This document shows, piece after piece, positions 1-11,379 of a stretch of DNA of 64,000 nt. Numbering within the stretch: position 1 is the first letter of the stretch; the number at the start of each line of letters is the position of its first letter. This stretch comes from Symsagittifera roscoffensis (Eukaryota; Xenacoelomorpha; Acoela; Convolutidae): positions 48,743,220 through 48,807,219 of the forward strand of contig NC_087063.1 of assembly GCF_963678635.1 (NCBI RefSeq). Reading direction: 5' to 3'. Both the position numbers and the translations under genes were made by a program. Below the pieces are notes generated by a model. That model worked only from the letters and a program-made list of their open reading frames with translations, searched no databases and had not been told where the DNA came from.

Positions 1-351
1 TCGTTTTTGATATGTAGAAAACTAATTGTTTTGATTGGTAATATATCTTGTCCACGATGTTTTCTCTGTTAAGATAAATAGAATGTGTAATGTCCTGGAT
101 ATATCTATTATAGTCTTGTCGATAGATGTCGGAAAAACGAGCTGTTTCTTCGATTTTACGGAAATTTTGGCCGATTGATTGTCTTTTGTCTTTGTATTGT
201 ATCTATTTCAGTGAGATTTTCTCGAAATTGTCTTTAAAGAATGTGATGTTTTATATCTCATTTCGAGTTTATGCCTATAGGTTGTGAATTCTTTTAGGGC
301 TTTGATTTATTGCGCGGAAGTTTTTAGACTAAAAATTCCCTAAAGGTGGCA

Positions 352-720
352 TTAAAGTAGATTATAGTGTAAAAAGATAAAATTTGTTCTCATTTGGGTT
401 AAGCTGTACTGCATTATGGCTTTTTTAAGATACACATGGAACAGTTGTATCTCAAAAATATGTTGGTTGTGATAAACTTTCTGCAAAATGTTTGTTGTTG
501 GATATTTTGTTTTTGTAAAAGTTAGGTATTCTTTACTAGCATCTTTTGTCTTCAAATACATAGAGTGTTGAGTTTTCTTAGTGTATATGTAATACCAGAG
601 AATGTTTCCTCCATAATCAATGAGGTTGGAGCGGTTACTTGATAAGAGATATGATGCACTCAAAAATTGTTGAGTACGGCTATTGAGGGAGATTATACCT
701 TTTACAATGAGGGAGTTCAC
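352..720 (-). pseudogene. env-like glycoprotein core, fragment
   Basis: The 122-codon reading frame contains the pattern SNRSNLIDYGGNILWYYIYT, which corresponds to the same region of the env-like gene in copy B (about 47000-47300) and copy A (about 3700-3850). In copy B this core would be part of a membrane glycoprotein. Here it is one fragment: upstream env sequence present in copy B is deleted, and downstream frames are broken. The stretch after the core pattern is Asn/Thr/Lys-rich and keeps the order of conserved residues only loosely. No intact product is expected. Confidence 0.55.
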
Positions 721-998
721 ATAATTGATGCAGTGTTTCGAATTCTGAAAAGGAAATTTCTGAAAAAAATTCTGTTAATTGTGCAGTCAAGTTCCATATC
801 GTGATGAATATCATAGTGAACTGCGCCAAGTTAGGTGTTTTTCATTTCAGTGATAGTGTAATTGAGTACTATCTAAATTTTCTGGGAGAACTTTTCCTTC
901 AATGTTTTCATTGTTTTTATAAAATGTTACAAAATCGATTATTGTTTTCTGAGGTTGATTACACTTGTACACTTATAAATTCAGGACGAGGGATGCTA

Positions 999-1063
999 CT
1001 AAAGATAGAAAAATTACAAAAATAAATACAATTACTAAATGCAAAAAGTTTATAGTATCGTAC
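999..1063 (-). other. Candidate GT-AG intron in the leader of the partial env segment
   Basis: On the minus strand a donor CAG|GTACGA is followed 65 nt later by a pyrimidine-rich acceptor ending CTTTAG. The donor aligns with the donors of candidate introns in copy B (44182) and copy C (63749), which gives it weight. The acceptor is less certain, because another TTTAG lies only 29 nt from the donor. Confidence 0.4.
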
Positions 1064-1117
1064 CTGACTAGCTGGTTGATACTTTGCGAAGCAGAAAAGT
1101 AGGTTTGACTGAGGGAA

Positions 1118-1351
1118 TTAAAAAATTATTAACTCTATATTGAAATTTAGGAAGAATTTGGATACAAATTCTAGATTTAGGGTTATGAAAAAAACACTAA
1201 GTGTTAAAATTATTGAAAAGATTGATAGAGAGTGTTGAATAATTGTTCTAAGAATCTGTCGAACTGAGTTGAGAGTGAGCATTTGAAATGTGATTCTCCC
1301 TGTCGATGTATTTTTTTTTGAGGTTATATCAAGTAGCGTCGAAGTTTTCAT
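1118..1351 (-). pseudogene. Hydrophobic leader ORF upstream of env (partial segment)
   Basis: The 77-codon frame ends in a long hydrophobic stretch (SIFSIILTLSVFFITLNLEF and beyond), compatible with a membrane anchor. It is placed like exon 1 of the membrane ORF in copy B (43967-44181), just upstream of a candidate splice donor. The sequence is diverged, so the link rests on position and hydrophobicity. Confidence 0.35.
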
Positions 1352-1986
1352 TGATCTTTGACACGTGGATTGGGTATGAAGAATTACTTGTTAAGGGAAG
1401 TCTGGGGGCTTAGGTGATAAGTTTCCACTTCTTGCTTTTATTTGTGTGATAATCAAGGTTTTTTGGGAGGTAGTGTACCTTTCGGCTAAGTGATTGGGTT
1501 GATTTTACCTCTAAGCTAATTTAATTGGTGATTTTTATGGTATAACCTGAAACAATATTGATGATTCTTGCTTTGATGGATAGAAAGATTGCAATTTTTG
1601 GTTGATATTCATTAAAAACGTCAAACAAAGAAGTATCGTTTATTTTTGACTCTGTAGGTCTTTGAGTTGAAGGTATAGATCTAGTCCAAGTTGAGTTATA
1701 TCGACTAAAAACAAGGGTAGTGTTTGAAGATTGGTCTATTTTGAAGTAGCTGTTTCTAATCAAAAGAAATCTAGAAAATTGGATTTAGGTGTTTTAGAAG
1801 ATTTTTAAAAATTTTTAAATGTGTATGATGAATGTTTCTTTTGACAATTTTAAAGATATTATTTATCAATCAGAGGGTTGTTGGAATTTTAATTTCTTTG
1901 ATGTTTTAGGTTGGCTTATAAAAACTTTTTAATCGTTTCTGGGTCGATTTCTGAGACGATTACGATCTATGACGTAAATGATGTTT

Positions 1987-2845
1987 TTAGAGAAGTCTAG
2001 ATGATTTTGCGTGATTTGGATGGTTGCGTTCCATAAGATTATGCTGTGCACAGGAGAGAGCAATGGGGACGGATGGTATTGGTGATTCGGAAGTAGAAGT
2101 GAAGTGGATCAGCTGTTGAGTAACTACTGAGTTTTTAGTAATATGAAGTTGCTGCTGACTAGTAATGAAATTGTCGAAGTCATGCTCAAGATGGTCATCA
2201 GTAATGGGGCTGGGTACCTTGGGTGCATTTCTGGGAAGAGGAAACAGATAGTTGTAGCGTCTGTATGAGAAGAAATGGAAATGGAGTTTCCAACTGGGGT
2301 ATGGGGAATTATAGGTTGAAAGTTTGTTGGGAAAAATTAGTGGGACTAGGTTCGGAATCCAAAAATTCATCGGATGGTTCTACCTCGGAGTTATTGTAGT
2401 TAGAGTTAATTTTAAAAATGGTTTGGGGTGAGTAATCAGAATCCATGTATGGTGAGAAAATATGGGCAGGGGAAAGAGGTGAGGTCAGATATTGTGATAA
2501 GAGAGTCGTGGCTTTGGAAATTAGATGGATAGAAAAGGGAATGGTTGAGGGATCCAACTTTTTGGCTCGTCGTGGCCTAAAAAAATGAATGTTTTCAGAA
2601 CAAAGGTTTACTGTGTGTGATTGTTCGATAGTTTTTGTGCATGTGTCATCGATAATTTGTGGTTGGAGTGTTATATGAGTCAGATTTGGGGCTTCGTTGT
2701 AGGTTGTTATTATGGAACATACTTTCTGCTGTTGAGAGTGAATATCTACAATTTTACTTGTAGGGGTGATGATTTTGTAAACTGTGTAAGTGTGATGGTG
2801 CTGTAGGTGTAGCATTTGCGCTGTCTTTTGGAGTTTAATTTGCAT
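1987..2845 (-). pseudogene. env cytoplasmic/PTS-rich tail, copy A
   Basis: Two overlapping frames (2309-2845, then 1987-2370) encode a Pro/Thr/Ser-rich protein with the mark DEFLDSEPSPTNFSQ. The same signature occurs in copy B (about 48340-48400) and copy C (55249-55914). The longer frame begins in sequence matching the end of the env gene, so here env tail and PTS-rich region are read as one protein. This suggests the ancestral glycoprotein had a long continuous C-terminal extension. The frame is broken by a shift near 2310-2370 and ends at the junction with the duplicated segment near 1960. Confidence 0.55.
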
Positions 2846-3442
2846 TTGTTTTGTCAGTGTTTTTTTTATATTCGCCTTTTCAGCATCGAGAAGTATTTTT
2901 TTTCTGATTGAGGGGGAAAAAATTCCAAAAAATCCTTCAATAAAATTCTTGCTACACCAGCTTGTCTACTGACTTGTGCATGTTTAAGAGAATCTTTTAA
3001 GTAATGAGTGTAGAGATCCTATAAAATTCAACGTTGCGTATACTTAAGTCAATCTTTCCAAGATGTAATAAAACCATCCTAGAAATGCTAGGAGTTTTTG
3101 ATATGTTGAAAACTAATAATAATGATTAGTGATGTATCTTGTAGGCAATTTTTCTCCATTTAGATAAACATAATCTGTAATGTATTTAAGTTATCTCCTA
3201 TATTCCTGTCGATAGTTGTCTGAAAAACCCTTGAGTGTGCGAGTTAACGGAAATTTCGGTTAATTGATTGCGATTGTATCAATTTTAGTGAGAGTTTCTC
3301 TAAATTGTTATCTACACATGTGATGTTTTATATCTGATTTCGAGTAAATGTCTATGGATTGTAAATCTATATATATGTTTTGAGCTAGAGCAGGGATAGT
3401 TTTAGGTTACAATTTCGTTGGAGGTGGCATCAAAGTAGGGTA

Positions 3443-3443
3443 T

Positions 3444-3528
<85 letters not shown>
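3443..3528 (+). repeat. (TTG)n microsatellite, about 29 units
   Basis: An uninterrupted TTG run of about 86 bp lies in the degenerate env region of copy A. The matching place in the partial segment (about 345-360) has no such run, so it expanded after the copies diverged. On the minus strand it reads as CAA repeats. Confidence 0.97.
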
Positions 3529-4620
3529 GAATTTTCAGTAGGATACTGATGGGATGATATGTATTGTTAAGCTGCTATACCTTGTGGCTATTTTCAGGAA
3601 TTAGCTGCTCTACAATGTGGCTATTTTCAGGTACAGATAGGACAGCTGTATCTCATAAATATGTTGATTGTAAAAATTTGTCTACAAAATGAACTTTATT
3701 TTCTTTTATAAATTATAGGTACTATTCTTAGGCAGCTTCTTTTGTCTTCAACTAGATAGAGTGGTGAGAATTTCTTAGTGCATACCAAAGCATACCATCT
3801 TATTGTAATACCAAAGAATTTTTCCTTGATAATTATTGAAAATAGAGCAGTTACCTGACGGGAGTTATCCTGCATAGTGTATTTTGAGTACGGCTAATGC
3901 GAGAGATTGTAAAATTTGTGTTCGTTTTATTTGACATGATTGAGAGCAGTGTTTCGAGTTCTGAAATGGACATTTGTTGCTAATTGTGTGGTCAAGCTTC
4001 ATATCGAATTGAATATCATAGCGAATTGAGCCAAAATGTGTGTTTTTCATTGGTGATAGTTCTTGTAATTGAGTACTATCACGACTTTCTAGGAGAATTT
4101 TTCCTCCAATAATTTCCTTGTTTTTATAAGATGTTATCCATAATATGATTCATCGTTTTGCCTATTTTGAATGGTATCGGCAATGTCAGTTATTATTTGT
4201 TCTGTTTTCATGTCGCATTTTTTTTTCGTATTCTGTAAATGTTTCAGAATTTTGGGTACAAAAAAGTTGTTCCGGGTATTTCCATGCTATTTTGGTTACA
4301 GAGTAAATTTGAAAACCTGATTTTTTTTCTATTCAGCATATTTTTTTATTTTGTGTTGTCTTTAATCTGTTTCGATCTGGATATAATATAGCAAAAGGTA
4401 TGGATTCCATGAAAACTTTTACTTGAAATTTTATCATTCTGGCGTTAATTTTAGCAACCTGGAACGTGGTACGCGTGTCTTCGTGAAACCATACTACGTT
4501 TGCTTGTGTTCGTGTGGTGGCATCGCAATATCCATTCTCTTCATACAAGGCAAGCGAATTTCGTGTTATAGTATAGTGTCATCTTTCAAATGACGTGTTA
4601 ATTGTACTTTTTCTAGTTAG
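3529..4620 (-). pseudogene. env-like glycoprotein core, copy A, broken
   Basis: Two short frames match the env-like gene of copy B. 4333-4548 carries GYCDATTRTQANVVWF (GYCDPTTRTKATIVWF at about 46325 in B). 3865-4050 carries HFGSIRYDIQFDMKLD (YFGAIHYDIHLDKKLD in B). The later core (NILWYY-type) lies at about 3700-3850 and is interrupted. Stops and shifts separate the fragments. The family role would be a membrane glycoprotein; this copy cannot make one. Confidence 0.6.
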
Positions 4621-5099
4621 ATTTTCCAATCGACAAGGGCATTTTTCATGTAGTCAAATATGTTTAAGTTGAGCTTGGTGTGCAAACTCTGAAAAACGTA
4701 AAATTAACTAATTTTTGAACGTAGTTTTTTTTTAGTGACTGGTTTTAGACAATTTAATTCATTTTTACATTCTCAGGGTCAATGTGTAGTGACCTTTCGA
4801 TAGAACTCTGATACAATGATTCGTGATCAAGTCTGTTTTTTCTTGTAAGATATTGAGGTTGGTTTGGTTGACTAGATGTAGGTGTTGACTGGCGATCTTG
4901 GGGTGGGTTGGTAGGCGGGGAATTTTTTTCGGGGTTGTGTTAGCAATTTTGATATTCACGTATTGTTTTTTCTATGTTTTATTAAAGTTAATAGTCCTGA
5001 TACTATTCTTCAGCAAAAATGGTTATTAAATCAATAGCTAGTACGAATTGATTATTGTTTTATTTATACACTTATAAGTGGTAAGGATGAGGGAAGCTA
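4621..5099 (-). other. Decayed env N-terminal region, copy A
   Basis: By position this is the N-terminal part of the env module. I can follow only short similarities to copy B; one open frame (4765-4959) shows no motif I recognise. It ends near a TTTAG acceptor-like site that closes the candidate intron. Confidence 0.35.
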
Positions 5100-5189
5100 C
5101 TAAAGTTGGAAAAATTACATATAATTATACCATCTTTTTTTTTTGGCAAATTTGCAAACATTTAGAAAAAAAAACATTCGCTTTCTTAC
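5100..5189 (-). other. Candidate GT-AG intron, copy A
   Basis: The minus strand shows a near-consensus donor CAG|GTAAGA and, about 90 nt on, an acceptor in CTTTAG|TAGC. The donor aligns with donors in copies B and C. Pyrimidine tracts precede the acceptor. Length differs from the 46 nt seen in B and C. Confidence 0.4.
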
Positions 5190-6129
5190 CTGATTAAGTG
5201 GTCAAAACTTTGGAAAAATAAATGTAGGTTTGACTGTGGGAATTAAAAAATTATGAACTGTATACTGAAAATTAGGAAGAATTTGAATATAAATTCTAGA
5301 TTTAGGGTTAAGAAAAAATACTAAGTGTTAAAATATTGAAACGATTGATAGAGAGTGCTGAATAAATGTTTTAAGGATCTCTAGAACTGATTTGAGAGTG
5401 AGCAACTTAAAAGTGTATCCCAGTCGACGTTTTTTTTTCGAGGTTATATTAAAAGGGGTCGAAATAGATTTTTGACAAGTGAGCTGGGTATGCAGAATTA
5501 CTGTGAAGGGAAGCCTGAGGGCTAAGGTGATGAGTTTCCACTTCTTGTTTTTTTTTGTGAGATGATCAGGGTTTTTTTGACGACCTTTAGCCTAACTGAT
5601 TGGGTTGGATTATATTTTTTAGGTTTATTTAAGGTTTTCTTGGCTTATTTTCTTATTGTTTTTTATGGTATAAACTGAGACAAAAAAAGTTGATTCTTGT
5701 TTGATTGATAGAAAGAGTTGCAATTTTTGAATGATAAATTTCAAAAACATCAAGTATCGTGGTAGTGTTTTTTTACTTGGAGGCCTCGGAAATGGAGTTA
5801 TAGATTTAGTTCATGTTGAATTAAGTATTGGCTGTAATAGTGGTGGTGTTTGAATAGAAAGTGAGATGATATTAAGTGATTCGATTGGTCAATTTTGAAC
5901 TAAATGTTTCTGAGAAATAGAAAAAAAAGAAAGAGGTTTTAGTTGTTTGAAAACATGTTTAAAACTTTTTAGACTTGTATAGTGATTGTTTTTCCTGACA
6001 ATAACACAATTAAGAAAATTAAAAAAACTATCAGAGGGTTGTTGGAGTTCTACTTTCATTAATCTTTTAGATTGCGTGATAAAGATTTTGTAATCTTTTC
6101 TTGGTTGATTTCTGAGACAAGTTGACTAA
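5190..6129 (-). other. Decayed membrane-leader region between pol and env, copy A
   Basis: This block aligns with 1064-1960 of the partial segment and by position with 43400-44181 of copy B. No long frame survives. It probably held the hydrophobic first exon of the membrane ORF. Confidence 0.4.
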
Positions 6130-7656
6130 CGTTGTTATAATTTTTGTTTTTTTTCTGCCGTTAAAATTTTTTTCGTATTGTTTTTGATTATGTCTTTGCT
6201 TTTGAACAATTTGTTAAGGATTCGTTAAAGGGTAAATTTTGTGGAAAATTATGAGAGAAAATAACTATTTTTATTTACACTTTTGGGTGGTATGAGATCA
6301 TTTTTGTCTTTAGTTGTGTTGTCCTTGAAAATAATATTTTTGTGTTCGTTATAGAAGAGCGTACTGTTAATTCTTTTTGTTTGCAATCAATTAACTTTTT
6401 GGTGACGTCTGTGGGTTTTTCTATAATTTAGTTTTTTGCTTTCGGAATAGTTTGTAACTTTTTTTGAGTTTCCTTTTTGTGTTGTAAAATTGGTAAATAA
6501 AACAAAGGTTCCTGTTTTAAGATCTGATGCTGGTGTCAAAGCTAAATTTATTTGATATTGTATATTTTGTCTTTGTAGTAATTTCTTTGCAATTTTCAGA
6601 TCAATTCATTGTTTTTTTATGTCTGTTTAAATTCCATTCTGTGTTGGTTCCAGAGGCTGATATTAATGTTTGGGGATGGCGGAAAAGATCTTCATCGTGC
6701 GTGTGAAGTGATAGGTTAATACAAATTGAATCTCTTGTTTATTGACATTAACCTTGTGCATTTTTTGATAAGTTTGCTGTGAATATTATGGGCTTGGGTG
6801 GTTTTTGATTAAAAGACTTTTCATAGGGTGACAGTCCGAATGTTATATGCCAATGGGAATTATATCTGTGAGTGATATATATTTATGTCTGTTTAACATT
6901 TGGGATACTTTCTATCATTTCCATTTATGGTACAGCGGAGATTTTCTTGTATTACGCGGTTCATATCCTCAACTAGTCCATTTGTCCATGGAGCATGTGA
7001 TGTTCTAGGTTTATGTTTGATAATATACCTCGGTGAGTTAAAGTAATGGCTTCATTATTTATAAAATCTGTTTCATTGTCTGTAACAATGACTTCGTTTA
7101 GTCCAAGTTTTGCTATCCAGTGTTCATAAAGTGGGGTATATGCATTACAGTGAGGTACAAGTTGAGTGCTACATATTGTGCAAATGCGTCCAATATGACC
7201 ATTACTATATGAATGACCTTTTGAGGAGGGGATATAGGGCCTTGAGATTCGATGATTGAAATACAAACTTTGACTTTTAAAAACGTGCTTTCCTACAGTT
7301 AGTTTTTGATGTGAAAAGGGTTTAGTTGATTGACGTGTAATACAGTCATTACAAAGAACTTTAACTCAAATTGGTGCATTTGGAAAAAAAATCTGCAAAA
7401 AGTTCGATAGTGTTTTTGTACTGATCCTGTATGTCCTTCTGTATTTAAGGAGTGTGACATATGATATGCGATTCAAGTTAAACTCAAGTAAGACAGGTAC
7501 TTTCTTATCTGGGTAATGATATTCTAACACATCATTAACTTCGTTCATTGTAGTGTTGTTGATTGTTCTAAAAAAATTTCTGAGTAAGGTTTTGTTTCGT
7601 GAAGTTGTAATATCGGCCTTTGAAGGTTTTTTCTTGTATTTATGCCAAGAGTTCAT
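6130..7656 (-). pseudogene. Integrase and pol C-terminus, copy A, broken
   Basis: Frames at 6973-7266 and 7366-7656 match the integrase of copy B: the N-terminal part around NSWHKYKKKPSKADITTSRN, then YFNHRIS, VPHCNAY and VTDNETDFINN. Integrase would join element DNA to the host chromosome. The second Asp region reads TDNETDF where copy B has TDNGTEF. The HHCC region and the third catalytic residue fall between frames. 6130-6960 aligns with the C-terminal tail that is still readable in copy C (59679-59966). Inactive. Confidence 0.75.
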
Positions 7657-7712
7657 TTGTCTAATGATATGGCCTTGTTTTCGATAGTTCTGGAGTAAAT
7701 CAGTTGTAAGAA

Positions 7713-8196
7713 CTACTGTTCATGGTAAGAAGATCTTTTGAATTTCTTTAAATGATAGGATTCTATTGTCCAGAGAATTTGTGAATCAATTACCTTATCT
7801 ATAGTACTTTTTTGATTTGTTTCTAATGGATCTGCTAAAATTACTGTATCTTTTAGGTACTCTTTTTTCATTTTGGAATTAATAGATTGCGTTGTGGATT
7901 GTGTTGATGTGATTTCAACTTTGTATTGTTCTTTTTCCATGATGAATATAGTATAGGTTTGAAGAAAACAAGTGTCTTTAATCAAATTCCTAATGATTGT
8001 TCTGGCAATCTAAGGAGAGTGGAAAGTGATTTAGAGCATTTGTTTGTTCAGTATCGGAGTCAATTTTGACTGCGTTTTTAAATTCTAATTGTGGCGATGT
8101 TTTGTCTTTAGCGAGAAAGAATTTTAAATTCTGTTGTTTTTTTCTACTGCTGTTTTTCTTGCCGTGTACTTTGGTTATGTGTGTCGGGGTGAGCAA
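7713..8196 (-). pseudogene. RNase H-integrase connection region, copy A
   Basis: Two frames (7713-7985, 7990-8196) correspond to the connection between RNase H and integrase in copy B (41283-41648). The first shows DPLETNQKSTID, the second FPLSLDCQNNH, which is FPLYLDCQNNY in B. It is a linker with no catalytic motif. Confidence 0.6.
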
Positions 8197-8246
8197 CGTT
8201 TTTGCCTGCAGTCTAAACTACATGTTGATTAGGAATTTTCACTAAA

Positions 8247-8780
8247 CTACTTGAAATCAATATACTCTATAGTGAGAATTAGATTTTTGGATAAAGAGAA
8301 GAATAATAGGTTTGTGGTCTGAAAACAAAACTGTTGAATAATTAGAATAAAAAATTCATAATCCGGTAATGTATATATTATGGTTCTAGACTCTCTCTTA
8401 AGTGTAGACAGCCTAAGTTCTGCATGTGTAAAAAGTCTTGAACTTGCTGATATGAGGTTCATTTTATCTGTACCTTTATATGATTGTCAAAGGGCTGCGA
8501 CCATTCTAAAAATAGAGGCGTCGCACATAACATAAAATGGTTAGTTCGTATCAGGAATGGTGTCTGACGTTAGTTCAGTTAGGAGAATTTTTATTTTGTC
8601 TAAGAAAGTCATAAAAAGATTGAAATTATAATTTTATAGACATGTTTGCCTAAAAATTTTAACATTTCAAATAATTCTTGAATTTTAATTTTATTCAAAG
8701 CTGGTTGAAGTTTGAAACTTGCATCTTTTCGTAATTTTAAGGGCGTTATTGTGGTTCCTTCACAAATATGTTCAAAAAAT
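8247..8780 (-). pseudogene. RNase H domain, copy A, broken
   Basis: The frame 8247-8462 encodes SASSRLFTHAELRLSTLKRE, aligned to SANSRLFTQAELRLSTLMRE in copy B. This is the Ty3/gypsy RNase H region whose Glu belongs to the catalytic set. Upstream sequence to 8780 holds the CDAS-like start and the RT thumb in broken frames. RNase H would remove genomic RNA during reverse transcription. Confidence 0.65.
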
Positions 8781-8781
8781 T

Positions 8782-9480
8782 CTACACGAGTGAGAAAAAA
8801 AGTGATTTGTTCGGAGCTACTTTCATGTTTTCTTTCAATAGAGTCTGAAAAAATGTGTATAGATTTTTGAAATTTTCTTGTTTTGCTTGTGATTCTATGA
8901 AAAGACTTTCTAAATACGTGATAATTATTTTACTTAGGATTAGTGGTCTGAAAATACTTTTACTGAAGACAAAAAAAGCTGCTGGTCCTATGGATTTTTC
9001 ATAGAAATGTCTTATGAAATCATATTGTTGGTTTCCATCTAGTGATTGTTCATCTAGTGGCGTTTGATTATGTAGATTTTTCATTTTTGCTGTGGTACAG
9101 TATTGTTCAATTATTGTTGTGAAAATTGTTCGCATGGGTTCTATGGGCCAGTTTCAAACTGATTCGTCATTAAAACAGTTCAAATATCGGCGTCTAGAAC
9201 TGTCTTAAAAGATTCGCCTTTTGCTAGTATAATTACTGGGTTAATAAAAGTGTTTCCTTTTGGTTGTTGTTCTCTAATGACTGGTGAAATGAATTTGTTT
9301 TATTCGAGAATGTCTGTAAGTCTTTTTACTTCATCTTTTAAATGTATTGGAACTTTGCTAGCGGGTTGTTTTTTGAAAACTGCGTCGGATTTGAGTGGAA
9401 GATGTAATGGTGAGTTTATTTTTCCGACATCAAATTTTGATGTCGCATTAACCACGGAATATTTCAATAGTAAATTTTCT
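8782..9480 (-). pseudogene. Reverse transcriptase domain, copy A, active site lost
   Basis: The frame 8782-9135 covers fingers and palm: LDEQSLDGNQQYDFIRHFYE, SIGPAAFFVFSKSIFRPLI, then YLES where active RTs have YLDD or YVDD. Copy B has YLDD at the same site. 9136-9480 continues the N-terminal RT in other frames, with sequence equivalent to the KGNTFINPVIILAKGE block of B. Loss of both active-site Asp residues makes the enzyme dead. Confidence 0.8.
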
Positions 9481-10371
9481 ACTCGTTCGAATTCTTCTTG
9501 AACTTTGGAGAATTTTGGAAATTAAACAATTAAAAACTGTTGTTGTTCACATGTTGATTTTGAGCGTTTAATAGGAGTTTTTAAAAAGTAATGTGTGTTT
9601 TTTTTGTTTGTTTGTGATGTTATTAAAAGATAAAACTTCCTTAAGAATTGTTGTTTAGCAAATGTCTATTAAATTTTTTTTTCTTATTTGCTCTTTATGC
9701 TTTTTTCTTTTGTAGGATGTTTTGTGGCATTTGTTTTGCAATACCCTAATAGTCCTAGGTGAAGTGTATTTCTTATGATGAACGGTTGTATACATGTATA
9801 GCTATTGCAACTGTATAAGTATTTTGTGCTTATTTTATAGTTGAAATTGTTAACCGAAAAAGTTGGTGATTTGGTCTAAATTCAAGTTCTAACATATATA
9901 GTTGTTGTTTGTTTTGATCGCGAATATATTGATTGACTTGGTTCATAGAAATATCGTATGCATAACTATCAGTAAAATTAAGTTTTTTGTTTTTGATTGT
10001 AAGCAGGGTAAAACTTGGGGGGGGGGAGAATGGAGAATGTTTTTTTAATCTTTAAAAAAACGCACGACAGGTATTATTTGTTCTTGTGTAATTATCTTTA
10101 GTTTGTATTTTGGTATTTAGAATGTTTAAAGTTGGGATTTATTTTGTGTGCAATATCTGTCGTTTGGAACATCTGCCTAAAAAGTTTTATTAAAGTTTTG
10201 TTTTTTTTCCATCGTTCGTGTTCCTATAAAAGATAATTGTTTCTTACCATAGTTTGTTAAACTTGGGCCTTGTGCTGTTGCTAGTTTACTTGAGGTTTTA
10301 GGAAAAGGTTTTTGATGTAGTGTACGAATATCACTCCATGTAGGAATACTAAGGATATTTGATTCTGCTTC
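9481..10371 (-). pseudogene. Protease and protease-RT linker, copy A, broken
   Basis: By order and short matches this is the retropepsin plus the linker seen in copy B at 38911-39800. A stretch near 9860-9960 matches the B frame beginning MSDLEFKPIHKLFRITFSSI. No open frame of useful length remains on the minus strand. A run of ten G (10017-10026) lies inside. Confidence 0.45.
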
Positions 10372-11050
10372 TCAATCAAAAAATAATTTCAAGATCTGGT
10401 GGATGAAGAGTTTTTTCTTTGGACTTTTTGAAAGAAGTGGGATTGTCCTTTTTTTTTGTATTGCGATGATTGGTTGTTGTTTTTTGGTACGTATTAGTTT
10501 GATTTCCAAAATATGAAGGGTGTAATTTATGTCAATTTCTTGATAACTATTGGGATTGTGATAGTTTGAGTTAGGATTTTTATTCTGAAAAATATTCGAA
10601 TCAGTTTGAATTTCGTTTTCCTGTTCTCTTTTTTGAATTGTTAAAAATTTATGTGCTTTTGGTTTCGCTTTCATCGTCTGTTTTTTACAGTGTATATGAT
10701 TTAGTTGTTTTTCTGAAGTTTCGGTATTATCGATTCCTGGTGACTTGGAGTTGTTTCACTTGAAGATTGTACTCGATTGATTTGTAGTTGATTTTTTAGT
10801 TGTACTACTTCTATAGTTTTGATTCTATGGATTTGGGTATTGCTTTTTATTTCCATATGATGATTGAGAGTAGTTTCTTGATTTGTTCGAATAATTTTTG
10901 TTCCCTTTTGCAGAAATATCACGAGATCTACTGTTATCATTGTTTTGATATGGCCTGTTGGTAGAAATTTTTTTTGGTCTATTCTTAGAGCAATTTCTAT
11001 TACGATGATTTAAATAAGTTTTATTGCAGTTGCCTGAAGTTCGATTGTTA
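10372..11050 (-). pseudogene. Gag C-terminal low-complexity region, copy A
   Basis: Frames 10372-10674 and 10701-10940 are Asn/Gln/Ile/Lys-rich and match the low-complexity zone between gag zinc knuckle and protease in copy B (37872-38910); for example TIPLLSKSPKKK corresponds to TIPFLLESQEVK. The capsid and zinc knuckle seen in B are not found in the roughly 330 bp between this block and the ORF1 remnant, so they appear deleted. Confidence 0.5.
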
Positions 11051-11379
11051 GATTAGTTTCTTGATCGATCGTTAAAGTAGTAACTTTTTCGAGGGTTTGA
11101 GAATGACAGATTGATACGTGGGATTTTTTGGTGCCTGTTAGGTATAATTAAAATCTTGAGATTGATTTTTTGTTGTATATATTCGTCGTGCTATCGGACT
11201 TCTAATATTTTTATTAAAGAAAAAAATCAAAAGTGTATATTATTGAAAAAATCGAACGAAACTATTGAATCAAAATTAATGGAATTACGGTTAACGTGTA
11301 GCTTTTAATATGTCGTTTGGTGCCAATTGCATAATTTTAGTGGTTTGCCAATAGATGAGTTTTTCTTCTCCGTTTTGCT

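Larger units (their letters stand above)
1..1960 (-). mobile_element. Second, partly deleted TM-env segment of the copy A family
   Basis: This stretch matches 3090-6120 of copy A in order and orientation. 1-1000 corresponds to about 3090-4150 and 1020-1960 to about 5090-6120, so roughly 950 bp of env sequence is missing here. It holds, on the minus strand, a hydrophobic leader ORF (1118-1351), a candidate splice donor and acceptor, and the env core fragment at 352-720. On the minus strand it follows the Pro/Thr/Ser-rich tail of copy A directly, where a 3' untranslated region and LTR would be expected. It is either an internal duplication or part of a second element joined by recombination; the left edge cuts it off. 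Confidence 0.7.

Noticed and set aside
10017-10026. Run of ten G as a functional polypurine tract
   Set aside because: It lies in the broken protease region of copy A in the wrong orientation and is not conserved in copy B.
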